This document shows, in pieces, positions 45,897-53,971 of a DNA stretch of 64,000 nt. The position numbers were made by a program, and so were the translations under genes. The stretch is from NCBI RefSeq assembly GCF_014279595.1, contig NZ_CP047943.1, positions 496,001 through 560,000 on the forward strand, in the 5' to 3' direction. This DNA comes from Synechococcus sp. RS9909. Its GTDB lineage: Bacteria; Cyanobacteriota; Cyanobacteriia; PCC-6307; Cyanobiaceae. The notes beneath the pieces are model-generated. The model saw only the letters and a list, made by a program, of their open reading frames with translations, searched no databases and had not been told where the DNA came from. Every line of letters starts with the position of its first letter. Position 1 is the stretch's first letter.

Positions 45897-46850
45897 ATGG
45901 AACAACCTTGTGGCACAGCGATGCAGCAGCAGGTGGCCGATGTCCCGAAGCTCCCCGCAGCAGTCGGCATCGTTGGCTTGGGCCTGATCGGGGGCTCTCT
46001 CGGGCTGGATCTGCAGGCCCTGGGTTGTCAGGTTGTCGGTCTGGTGCATCGTTCTTCCACGGCCGAACGGGCCATGGAGCGGCATCTGGTGCACCAGGTG
46101 AGCACCGATCCGGCGATTCTGCGCGACTGCGAGCTGATCATTCTGGCGTTGCCGATCGAGTCTCTTCTCGATCCCGATCCCGGGCTCGTGGCGGCCTTGC
46201 CGCCGCATGCGGTGGTCACGGATGTGGCGTCGGTCAAGGCCCCGGTGCTGGAGGTCTGGCGTGATCGGCATCGCCGTTTCGTGGCCAGCCATCCGATGGC
46301 GGGAACCGCTGAGTCCGGAGTGGATGCGGGCCTGTCTGGGCTGTTCCGTGGTCGCCCCTGGGTCGCCACGCCGGAGCTGGCCACCGACGCCGAGGCGCTT
46401 GCGCTGGTGGCGCAACTGGCGCGTGCCCTGGGCAGTCACTGGCTCACGGCCACGGCCCCCTGCCATGACCAGGCCGTGGCGCTGATCTCCCATGTGCCCG
46501 TGCTGGTGAGTGCGGCGCTTCTGCGCGCAGCCGGTTCGGAGCGGGATCCGTCCGTGCGGGAGCTGGCTTGCCAACTCGCATCGAGTGGTTTTGCCGACAC
46601 CACCCGGGTGGGAGCGGGCAACCCCGCGCTCGGGACGGCGATGGCCGCCCGCAACACCGACGCGGTGCTGCGGGGGTTGGCGGCCTATCGCTGGAGCCTG
46701 GAGCAGCTGGAGGGAGCCATCCTCGCGGGGAACTGGGCGCAGCTGGAGCGGGAACTGGAGCACACCCGCGCCCTCAGGCCCGCCTTCCTCGAGGCTGACG
46801 GGGCTGGCATCAGTGCTTCAGCTCCAGCGGCAGGCCGCGCTGGGCTGTGA
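45897..46850 (+). CDS. tyrA: prephenate/arogenate dehydrogenase
   Basis: Makes 4-hydroxyphenylpyruvate or tyrosine from prephenate/arogenate; cyanobacterial enzymes are usually NADP-dependent arogenate dehydrogenases. The nucleotide-binding motif is GIVGLGLIGGSLGLDL (about residue 24), and the Arg after the second strand (LVHRSSTAE) fits NADP. VTDVASVKAPVL and SHPMAGTAESGVD follow, the latter carrying the catalytic His. The 317-residue length is normal plus a short N-terminal extension. Its 3' end overlaps the convergent CrtD-like gene by 41 bases. Confidence 0.93.
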   Translation: MEQPCGTAMQQQVADVPKLPAAVGIVGLGLIGGSLGLDLQALGCQVVGLVHRSSTAERAMERHLVHQVSTDPAILRDCELIILALPIESLLDPDPGLVAALPPHAVVTDVASVKAPVLEVWRDRHRRFVASHPMAGTAESGVDAGLSGLFRGRPWVATPELATDAEALALVAQLARALGSHWLTATAPCHDQAVALISHVPVLVSAALLRAAGSERDPSVRELACQLASSGFADTTRVGAGNPALGTAMAARNTDAVLRGLAAYRWSLEQLEGAILAGNWAQLERELEHTRALRPAFLEADGAGISASAPAAGRAGL

Positions 46851-48357
46851 GCTGCCGACAGGCCATCAGGGCCGAAAGGCTGACGCCCGCCGTGCCCTCG
46901 CCTGGGTGGATCGCGTCGCCGCAGAGCCAGAGATTGGCCACCGGGGTGCGACTCGCCAGGCCGAACGGACCGAAGCGTGCCGGGCTCTGACCAAGACCGC
47001 CCACGATGCCTCGGGGGCGGCCGGTCCAGAAGGCAAAGGAGCGGGGCGTGGCCAGCTCCTGATGCCGCCACTGCTCCGGGGTGATACCGAGCCAGTCCTG
47101 GAGGGTGGTCACGATCGTCTGTTGCACGTCCTGCTTGCGTTGCCGGTACTCGGGATCGGCTAGGTCGCACCAGCTGTCGGGATCGGTGAACACGCTGGCA
47201 ATCAGGGTGGCTTCGCCCTGGGGAGCGCGTCCATCGCCCTCTCGGCTCACCGACACAAACAGCGATCCAGGCGTGTTGCCATCGCGCTGGAGATGGGCGG
47301 GGCAGTCGGCTGGGAGCGACGAACGGGAGACGGCTGCATACAGCACCAGGGCGCCGCTGGGGGCGTTCAAGTGCTTGAGATGGCGCCGATAGGAGGGGGG
47401 CATCGGGTCGCGGCTGCCGCCAGCGGAGACCGCCGGGATCAGGCTGGGCAGGCACTGGGGCGGCAGGCTGCACACCACATCGGCGGCCTCCAGGTTCAGG
47501 GTGTCGCCGTTGGCGCGTTGCGCCCGCACCTGCCAGGCACCCCGCGCCGGATGGCGCTCCAGGGCCACCACCCGATGGCGCAGCAGCAGGGTGCCGCCAT
47601 CGCGCCTGATGGCGGTGGCCAACTGATCGCTCAGGGTCTGCATGGAGCCCTGAAGATGCCAGAGTCCCTGGGGCTCCTGGGCCATCTGCAGCACCGTGGC
47701 GCCATACAGAGCCGCCGTGCGCGCCGCCGGCTCCTGGGAGTAGAGCCGCAATTGCAGATCGAGAAAGCGACGCAGCCGCTCGTGGTGCTGGCAGCTACTG
47801 AGTCGGAGCAGATCCGCCACGCTGAGCAGGCTCAGGGGTGCACTGGCGAGGTTGCCGGGCCCGATCGCTCCCAGGGTCTGGAGCAGATCCCAGCCGGAGC
47901 GGACCGGCAGCACCGGATCTTGGACGGCGAAGGCCCAGTTGCTGCGATGCAGCCGTTCGCAGAGCGCCCAGAAGGGTGCGCTGCCTGGAAAGTGCCACTC
48001 CCGTTCCTGCTTCCAGCGCTCTGGCTGGCGCCAGAGCCGGATCGGTTCCGTGCCATCGGCCAGGTCCACCACGCAGCCGGGATCGAGCGGTTCGGCGGCG
48101 GGCAAGGCCAGCTCCAGGTGGGCCAGGATTCGCGCATGGCTGCCCCCCGGCTCCAGCCCGGCCACCTGGGTGGCACCCACATCAAAGGTGTAGGGGCCAC
48201 GCCGGAAGGTGCCGGCACAGCCACCGAGCTGGTGATGGGCCTCCAGCAGGGTGACCCGCAGGCCATGGCGGGCCAGGAGCGCTGTGGCCGTCAGACCGGC
48301 GATTCCGCCGCCGATCACAACCACGTCTTGTGCTGGCTCCATGGGCGCTGGCTCCAT
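46810..48357 (-). CDS. CrtD-like carotenoid desaturase/isomerase (FAD oxidoreductase)
   Basis: A 515-residue flavoprotein of the phytoene-desaturase family. The FAD-binding motif VVVIGGGIAGLTATALLARHG is followed by GCAGTFRRGPYTFDVGATQV, and the C-terminal NLWLCGDAIHPGEGTAGVSL is the second FAD signature. Best match by feel is CrtD (C-3',4' desaturase) of cyanobacteria, with CrtH/CrtO-type isomerases the alternative. Two ATGs, at 48357 and 48342, sit in a duplicated CCATGG, so the N-terminus is either MEPAPMEPAQ or MEPAQ. The gene is divergent from the fructosamine-kinase gene with starts overlapping or 13 bases apart. Confidence 0.8.
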   Translation of the reverse strand: MEPAPMEPAQDVVVIGGGIAGLTATALLARHGLRVTLLEAHHQLGGCAGTFRRGPYTFDVGATQVAGLEPGGSHARILAHLELALPAAEPLDPGCVVDLADGTEPIRLWRQPERWKQEREWHFPGSAPFWALCERLHRSNWAFAVQDPVLPVRSGWDLLQTLGAIGPGNLASAPLSLLSVADLLRLSSCQHHERLRRFLDLQLRLYSQEPAARTAALYGATVLQMAQEPQGLWHLQGSMQTLSDQLATAIRRDGGTLLLRHRVVALERHPARGAWQVRAQRANGDTLNLEAADVVCSLPPQCLPSLIPAVSAGGSRDPMPPSYRRHLKHLNAPSGALVLYAAVSRSSLPADCPAHLQRDGNTPGSLFVSVSREGDGRAPQGEATLIASVFTDPDSWCDLADPEYRQRKQDVQQTIVTTLQDWLGITPEQWRHQELATPRSFAFWTGRPRGIVGGLGQSPARFGPFGLASRTPVANLWLCGDAIHPGEGTAGVSLSALMACRQLTAQRGLPLELKH

Positions 48358-48360
48358 GGG
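48332..48360. repeat. 15-base-period direct repeat carrying start codons on both strands
   Basis: GCTGGCTCCATGGG occurs twice, at 48332-48345 and 48347-48360, one base apart. Each copy contains the palindrome CCATGG, which supplies an ATG to the plus-strand gene (48341, 48356) and one to the minus-strand gene (48342, 48357). The repeat duplicates five codons at the N-terminus of both proteins. Confidence 0.85.
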
Positions 48361-49291
48361 GGCATGTTGGCAGCAGTGGCGGCCGGTTCGGGTGCAGGCG
48401 GAGTTGGAGCAACTGCTGGATCGCCAGCCCCAGTTGGCTGCAGGCGCCCGGTTGCAGCGTTTTCAGCCGGTGGGTGGCGGCTGCAGTCAGCAGGCCTATC
48501 AGCTGCAGCTCAGCGATGGGCGCCTGCTGTTCGCCAAAGCCGGTGACCCTTCGATGCTCAAGGCGGAGCAGCGTGGTCTGCAGGCCTTGCATCGTCATCT
48601 CGATCCCACCGACCTGTGGGTGCCGGAGCCCCTGGTGTTCGACGCTGGCACGTCCGCTCGTGGTTGGCTGCTGCTCTCCTGGCATGGGTTCACCCAGGGC
48701 GACCAGGCGAGGCTCGGGCGCGGTCTGGCTCGCCTGCATCGGCGATCGGCGCAGCAGGGTTCGCTTGAGAACGGGGCTGGTTGGTTCGGCTGGGCCTGGG
48801 ATGGCTACATCGGCCTGGGCCATCAACCCGGCGGTTGGTGCCAGAGCTGGGGTGAGGCGTTCGTGGAGTTAAGACTCAGGCCCCAGCTGGAGCAGGCCCA
48901 GTCGTGGGGGTTGGCGCTGGCTGATCTCGATCCGTGGCTCGACGAGCTGCGGGATCGGCTCGATCGGCATGGGCCTGACGCTGCCTTGGTGCACGGCGAT
49001 CTCTGGGGCGGGAATGCGGCCGTGCTGGCGGATGGTCGAGGCCTGATTTTCGATCCGGCCAGCTGGTGGGCCGATCGTGAGGTGGATCTGGCGATGACCC
49101 GGTGCTTCGGAGGCTTTTCGCAAGCCTTCTACAGCGGTTACCACCAGGAATGGCCCTTGCCTCCAGGAGCTGACCAACGGGTGGAGATCTACAACCTCTA
49201 TCACTGGCTCAACCATGCCAACCTGTTTGGTGGTGGCTACAGGCAGCAGTGCCTGCGCTTCCTTCACCACCGGCCGGCGCTGTCGTGGTGA
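48356..49291 (+). CDS. fructosamine kinase family protein
   Basis: A 311-residue protein with the aminoglycoside-phosphotransferase/FN3K fold, which phosphorylates ketosamines on glycated proteins to promote deglycation. VGGGCSQQAYQLQL near residue 38 is the glycine-rich lobe, LFAKAG holds the ATP-binding Lys, LVHGDLWGGNAAV is the catalytic loop with Asp, and LIFDPASWWADREVDLAMTR is the metal-binding DxD-like loop. ATG at 48356 is used; 48341 or a GTG at 48392 are alternatives. It is convergent with the CAAD gene. Confidence 0.88.
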   Translation: MGACWQQWRPVRVQAELEQLLDRQPQLAAGARLQRFQPVGGGCSQQAYQLQLSDGRLLFAKAGDPSMLKAEQRGLQALHRHLDPTDLWVPEPLVFDAGTSARGWLLLSWHGFTQGDQARLGRGLARLHRRSAQQGSLENGAGWFGWAWDGYIGLGHQPGGWCQSWGEAFVELRLRPQLEQAQSWGLALADLDPWLDELRDRLDRHGPDAALVHGDLWGGNAAVLADGRGLIFDPASWWADREVDLAMTRCFGGFSQAFYSGYHQEWPLPPGADQRVEIYNLYHWLNHANLFGGGYRQQCLRFLHHRPALSW

Positions 49292-49340
49292 ACGGCCCTG
49301 CGGGTGGTGAAGGTTGGCGCGTTGGGGATGGGCTGGACGA

Positions 49341-49727
49341 TCAGCCCAGGTAGTCCTGACGCAGGGTCTGGACGCGACTGATCAGGGCCTGACGTTTTTC
49401 GCTGGTGGTGAGGTTCTTCCAGCTCCACTGGCCGACCACCACCACACCGAGCAGCTCCAGCAGGCCGGGCACGACAGGGAGCAGATTGATGGTGTCGAGG
49501 ATGCCCTTGATCAGGATCTGCGCCACGATCACCGCCGCGAAAATGCCCACGATCTTGCCGATGCGACCCACTTGGCTCCAGTCGACCTGATCGAGCGTGG
49601 CATTCACCTTGCCCAGCACTTCGCTGTAGCGCTCACTGAAGTTGACGCCCTCAGCAGCGGTGGCCGTGTCGGTTTCAGGGGTTGCGGTAGACGTCGAGTC
49701 GTTCACCGCGGTGCTGTCCTCGCTCAT
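49341..49727 (-). CDS. CAAD-domain (CURT1-like) thylakoid protein
   Basis: A 128-residue membrane protein of the CURVATURE THYLAKOID 1 family that bends thylakoid margins. Residues 1-27 are a Thr/Ser/Asp-rich disordered head. VGRIGKIVGIFAAVIVAQIL and INLLPVVPGLLELLGVVVVGQW form two membrane helices, with the amphipathic segment ahead and the C-terminal helix LTTSEKRQALISRVQTLRQD after. This order is the CAAD pattern. It is divergent from the JAMM-protease gene. Confidence 0.9.
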   Translation of the reverse strand: MSEDSTAVNDSTSTATPETDTATAAEGVNFSERYSEVLGKVNATLDQVDWSQVGRIGKIVGIFAAVIVAQILIKGILDTINLLPVVPGLLELLGVVVVGQWSWKNLTTSEKRQALISRVQTLRQDYLG

Positions 49728-49780
49728 GAAACGATCACGGGTGGAAAATGCCAGCCGAGCGTATCGGTCGGCTCTCCGAA

Positions 49781-50263
49781 ATGCCAGAACGGCTGCTCCT
49801 CGGTCGGCAATGCCTGATCGTTCTCAAACGCACCCTGGCCGCTCCGGCGCCGGAGGAGGGCTGTGCGCTGCTGCTTGGCTCGCTCGTCATCGGTGGTGCA
49901 TCAACACGCAGCACCTGGCGGGTGCATCGGGTGTGGCCCTGCTGCAACGTCTGGAGCCCTGGCCTGGCCGCCTTGCCGGAGCCGCCCGATGCCTCCCTCA
50001 CGCGTCGCCATCGCTTCGCTCTGGATCCACGGGAACAGTTGCATGCGCAGCGCTGGGCCCGCGCCCGTGGGCTGCAGGTGCTGGGGACAGCCCATTCCCA
50101 TCCGGAAGGGGAGCCGGAGCCGTCACGGCGCGATCTTGACTGGGCGACGACGCCGAGCCTGATGCTGATCCTGGGTGGCTCGGGCGCGTTGGGGGCATGG
50201 TGGATCGAGGCGGATGCGGCATCGCCACTCTTGCTCGAACACACTGATGGGGAAGCGAGCTGA
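49781..50263 (+). CDS. JAMM/MPN metalloprotease
   Basis: A 160-residue Zn-protease domain of the JAB1/MPN+ type. The family Glu lies in PEEGCALLLG, and the JAMM motif HSHPEGEPEPSRRD supplies two His, the Ser and the Asp of HxHx(n)SxxD. From the ATG at 49781; an upstream ATG at 49748 adds 11 residues. The stop touches the GTG of the moeZ gene (TGAGTG). In actinobacteria a JAMM protease (Mec) frees cysteine from the carrier CysO, which is activated by a MoeZ-type enzyme, so the pair suggests sulfur-carrier chemistry. No carrier gene is in the window. Confidence 0.88.
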   Translation: MPERLLLGRQCLIVLKRTLAAPAPEEGCALLLGSLVIGGASTRSTWRVHRVWPCCNVWSPGLAALPEPPDASLTRRHRFALDPREQLHAQRWARARGLQVLGTAHSHPEGEPEPSRRDLDWATTPSLMLILGGSGALGAWWIEADAASPLLLEHTDGEAS

Positions 50264-51433
50264 GTGTCGATGGTTCCGTTGGATGCTGTGCCCGAAGAGC
50301 TCAGTGCCGAAGAGCGCCAGCGCTATGCCCGCCACCTGAGCCTGCCGGAGCTGGGCCTTGAAGGGCAGAAGCGTCTCCGCAGTGCTTCGGTGTTGTGCGT
50401 GGGCACTGGTGGCCTGGGGTCACCCCTGCTGCTTTATCTGGCAGCCGCGGGTGTGGGGCGGATCGGCGTCGTCGATTTCGATCAGGTGGAGGCGTCCAAC
50501 CTGCAGCGTCAGGTGATTCATGGCAGCGCCAGCGTTGGCCAGGCCAAAACCCGCTCGGCGGCCAGCCGGCTCCACGACCTCAATCCTCATGTACAGGTGG
50601 TGGAGCACAACACGAGGCTCGATCCGAGCAATGCCCTGCAGATTCTCGAGCCCTACGACCTGGTGTGCGACGGCACCGACAACTTCCCCAGCCGCTACCT
50701 CATCAACGATGCCTGTGTGCTGCTCGGCAAGCCTTGCATCTATGGATCGGTGCAGGGCTTTGAGGGGCAGGTGAGCGTGTTCAACCGCACGGCTGACAGT
50801 CCGAATTACCGGGACCTGGTGCCGCAGCCGCCTCCGCCGGGCCTGGTGCCATCGTGCGCTGCCGCTGGCGTGCTGGGCGTGATGCCCGGTTTGATCGGTC
50901 TGATCCAGGCCACCGAGGCGATCAAGCTGATCGCCGGACTCGGCACCTGCCTGGATGGTCGGGTGCTGTTGGTGGATGCGTTGGCGATGCGCTTTCGGGA
51001 GTTGACGCTTGCCCCGTCGCCCACGCGCGAGCCGATCCAACACCTGATTGACTATCAGGCATTCTGCGGCCACTCCGGATCCGCATTCGCCCAGGAGAAG
51101 CAAGTGGAAAGCGTGTCCGTGCGGGAGCTCAAGGCGTTGCTGGATTCAGGCGCCGACCTGCTGCTGATCGATGTGCGCAACCCCGCTGAAGTGGAGGTGG
51201 CGGTGATCGAGGGATCGGAACATTTCCCCCTCAGCGCCATTGAGAGCGGCGCGGCGATCGAGCCCATCCGCAACCGGGCCAGCGGCCGCAGTCTCTACAT
51301 CCACTGCAAGCTGGGAAGTCGCTCCGCCAAGGCGGTGGCACTGCTGGCTGAGCACGGCATCGAGGCGATCAATGTCAGCGGCGGCATCGAGGCCTGGTCG
51401 TTGGAGGTGGATGAAACGGTGCCGCGCTACTGA
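50264..51433 (+). CDS. moeZ: MoeZ/MoeB-type adenylyltransferase with rhodanese domain
   Basis: An E1-like enzyme that adenylates the C-terminal Gly of ThiS/MoaD-type carriers and transfers sulfur through its rhodanese domain. Residues about 20-250 are the ThiF fold (VLCVGTGGLGSPLLLYLAAA, ASNLQRQVIH, CDGTDNFPSRY, GLVPSCAAAGVLGVMPG). Zinc CxxC positions are replaced by NYRD, as in the MoeZ clade. Residues about 285-389 are rhodanese with active Cys in YIHCKLGSRS. GTG at 50264 has GGGGAAG eight bases upstream; ATG at 50270 is the alternative. It directly follows the JAMM protease. Confidence 0.92.
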   Translation: MSMVPLDAVPEELSAEERQRYARHLSLPELGLEGQKRLRSASVLCVGTGGLGSPLLLYLAAAGVGRIGVVDFDQVEASNLQRQVIHGSASVGQAKTRSAASRLHDLNPHVQVVEHNTRLDPSNALQILEPYDLVCDGTDNFPSRYLINDACVLLGKPCIYGSVQGFEGQVSVFNRTADSPNYRDLVPQPPPPGLVPSCAAAGVLGVMPGLIGLIQATEAIKLIAGLGTCLDGRVLLVDALAMRFRELTLAPSPTREPIQHLIDYQAFCGHSGSAFAQEKQVESVSVRELKALLDSGADLLLIDVRNPAEVEVAVIEGSEHFPLSAIESGAAIEPIRNRASGRSLYIHCKLGSRSAKAVALLAEHGIEAINVSGGIEAWSLEVDETVPRY

Positions 51434-51472
51434 CGCTCAGCCCGTGAAAGTTTCTGACATAGCGGATCACCC

Positions 51473-52633
51473 TCAGTAATCCACGCCGCGTTTGAGATCG
51501 ACGCCCTGTTCGGCGTAGTGCTTGTGGCACACCATCTCGGAGTGCACGCTGGCCAGATCGAAATAGGCGGGAGGGTTCTTGCAGCGGCCGGTGATGATCA
51601 CCTCGGTTTCCGCCGGCTTGCGCAGCAAGGTCTGGAGGATCGGCTCCACCGGCAGCAGTTCCAGATCCACGCTGGGATTCAGTTCATCCAGGATCACCGT
51701 TTTGTAGAGCCCGCTGGCAATCGCGGCGCGCGCTATTTCCCAGGCCCGCTCGGCTTCCACGTAATCGATCGGTTGCTGCTGGCCGCGCCAGACGATCGCA
51801 TCACGGCCTGAGCGCAGGTGATCCACCAGGTGGGGGTAGCTCTCGCGCAGGGCAGCGATGGCCGCATCTTCGGTGTAGCCGCTGCCCCCCTTGAGCCACT
51901 GCAGGATCAACACCCGGTGGCTTTTGTCTTGCGAGATGCCGCGGCCGATGGCCTGGAGGGCCTTGCCCAGGGCGCTGGTGGACTTGCCCTTGCCTTCGCC
52001 GGTGTAGATCTCGATGCCTCCCTGGGGTGCCATGGCCGTCACGCCGGCCTCTGAGGGTTCGGGCCGCCGGTGAGCGCGCATCTCTGAATGGAGATCCGCC
52101 ATCTGCACCAGGGTGCGGGGGGCGGCCCGTCCGGTGACGATGATCTCCATGCCCTCCGGCCGCTCGCGCAGGCTCCGCAACACGTCGTCGAGATCGAGCA
52201 ACCCCAGCTCCAGCACCGGGTTGAGCTCATCGAGTACCACCACGGAATAGAGGGCGCTGGCGATCGCTCCCTTAGCGATGTCCCAGCCCCGCTGCGCTTC
52301 CTGCCGGTCAAAGCGGCTCACCTCATCAGCCCCGAAATACTCGCCACGACCGGTGCGCACCTGGTCGATCAGATGGGGGAACCCCTGCTGCAGGGCTTCG
52401 ATCGCCGCATCCTCGTCGTAGGCCCGGCCTGGCCCCTTCAGAAACCGCAGCAGCAACACCCGGGTGCGGCGTTGTTCGCAGATGCCAAGCCCGATGGTGC
52501 GCAGCACCACGCCAAGCGCAGCCTGGCTTTTGCCCTTGCCCTCCCCGTCGTAGACATGCAGTTGACCGAGGCTGCGTTCGCGGCTGTCAGCGGCAGTCAC
52601 GATGCCGATGGCTGGTCGTCGATTCCCTGCCAT
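51473..52633 (-). CDS. tandem CobO-like corrinoid adenosyltransferase
   Basis: A 386-residue protein made of two CobO/BtuR-like halves. Each half has a P-loop, GEGKGKSQAALG (about residue 31) and GEGKGKSTSALG (about residue 213), followed by a VVLDELNPVL- or VILDELNPSV-type Walker B and IIVTGR or VIITGR strands. The second half keeps the family C-terminus (DLKRGVDY). A single CobO is about 190 residues. The substrate loop of CobO (normally with a Phe-x-Trp) is changed in both halves (YFGADE and IVWRGQQQ). It probably adenosylates cob(I)yrinate, consistent with the cobJ fusion in the window, but a related P-loop role is possible. Confidence 0.82.
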   Translation of the reverse strand: MAGNRRPAIGIVTAADSRERSLGQLHVYDGEGKGKSQAALGVVLRTIGLGICEQRRTRVLLLRFLKGPGRAYDEDAAIEALQQGFPHLIDQVRTGRGEYFGADEVSRFDRQEAQRGWDIAKGAIASALYSVVVLDELNPVLELGLLDLDDVLRSLRERPEGMEIIVTGRAAPRTLVQMADLHSEMRAHRRPEPSEAGVTAMAPQGGIEIYTGEGKGKSTSALGKALQAIGRGISQDKSHRVLILQWLKGGSGYTEDAAIAALRESYPHLVDHLRSGRDAIVWRGQQQPIDYVEAERAWEIARAAIASGLYKTVILDELNPSVDLELLPVEPILQTLLRKPAETEVIITGRCKNPPAYFDLASVHSEMVCHKHYAEQGVDLKRGVDY

Positions 52634-52761
52634 GGCCAGAAGATGGGCTCTCGGAGCTTACCGAGCTCGAACCGCGTTGTGGTTGTGGTTGTGGTGGCGG
52701 TTCTGCAGAGTGTGCACACCGCTGGTGGCTCCGAAGGTCGCTTTGCATGGCTTGACCTTGT

Positions 52762-53970
52762 ATGGACATCATTCCGGTTGAAAACCAGGCTCGCCTGTTC
52801 TTGGCGATTGCCATTGCGGCCTGGTTACCCGCGGTGATGCCCTGGCTGGTGTTGCCTTCCGCAGTGTTGGAAATCCTTCTCGGCGTGATGCTCGGTCCCC
52901 ATGGCTTTCAGCTGGACCATCCAGGACCGGCTCTGACCTTGCTCGCCAATCTGGGGATGGGCTTTTTATTCCTGCAAGCGGGATTTGAGCTCGATCCTCG
53001 AGGCGTCCTAAGCCGTGGCTTTGGTCAGGGGCTGGGCGCTTGGTTGCTGTCGATTCCGCTCGCGGCACTTTCGGCCTCGCTGCTGATCAGCGTTGGCACC
53101 ATCCCCCCGGCAGGCGTCATGTGGGTGATGTTGGCCTTGATCACCACATCACTTGGGATCGTCCAGCCGCTCTTGCGGGATCGCGCCTGGTTGCCCACCA
53201 ACTATCGCTCTCTGCTCATGGTGCACGCCGTGGTGGGGGAAGTGATTCCGGTCGCAGTGCTGAGTGTCCTTCAAAATCATCACTCTGGTCGTGGCATGGC
53301 GTTGATCCAGTTGATGGCCTACGCCTTGATCAGTGCTCTCTTGCTGATCTTGCTGCTCAAGCATCGTCAGGCTTGGGAGCAGTTCTTACAGCGCACCATG
53401 GGGGGGAGCTCCCAGGTGCCGATGCGCTTCGTCGTCGGTTTGCTGGCCGTGATGGTGGCGCTGGCCCACCTGCTCGAAGTTGACTTGATCCTGGGTGCTC
53501 TAATGGCGGGCGTCTTGCTTCGATTTGGCGCTAATACGGCGCTCTGGCCTCAGTTTCAAGCCCGTTTGGATGGGGTGGGCGGAGGTTTTTTGGTGCCGCT
53601 CTTTTTCGTGGTGACCGGGATGAATCTCGATTTCCATCCCCTCCTCTCTCAGCCCCAAGACTTGCTTCTGATTCCATGCCTGGTGGTGGTGATGCTTCTG
53701 GTGCGGGGGCTTCCGGTGTGGTGGATGAGCCGCCGCGACTGCGCGCAGCCGGCTGCGCGCATTGCCTTGGCCTTCGACGTCTCGACCCAGTTGCCTTTGG
53801 TGGTGGCGGTGGTCGTGATAGCGCAGCGACAGGGAGTTTTGAGCATGCGCGTTGTGACTTTATTCATCTCGGCAGCGATGGTGACGGTGATGCTCTTTCC
53901 TGGCATCGCGAGCAGGATCCTGGCGTTGATTGACGCTTCCCCCAGGACGCTGAAATCAGAAGTCCCTTAG
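52762..53970 (+). CDS. cation:proton antiporter, CPA2 type
   Basis: A 402-residue membrane protein with about 12 helices. The N-terminal LPSAVLEILLGVMLGPHGFQL is the CPA2/KefB-like re-entrant signature and LGMGFLFLQAGFELD contains the acidic residue of TM5. A second half with LEVDLILGALMAGVLLRFGAN follows. No TrkA-N domain is present, so it is a short form. Na+/H+ or K+/H+ exchange is expected from the family; ion choice is not predictable. larE begins one base after its stop. Confidence 0.87.
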   Translation: MDIIPVENQARLFLAIAIAAWLPAVMPWLVLPSAVLEILLGVMLGPHGFQLDHPGPALTLLANLGMGFLFLQAGFELDPRGVLSRGFGQGLGAWLLSIPLAALSASLLISVGTIPPAGVMWVMLALITTSLGIVQPLLRDRAWLPTNYRSLLMVHAVVGEVIPVAVLSVLQNHHSGRGMALIQLMAYALISALLLILLLKHRQAWEQFLQRTMGGSSQVPMRFVVGLLAVMVALAHLLEVDLILGALMAGVLLRFGANTALWPQFQARLDGVGGGFLVPLFFVVTGMNLDFHPLLSQPQDLLLIPCLVVVMLLVRGLPVWWMSRRDCAQPAARIALAFDVSTQLPLVVAVVVIAQRQGVLSMRVVTLFISAAMVTVMLFPGIASRILALIDASPRTLKSEVP

Positions 53971-53971
53971 C

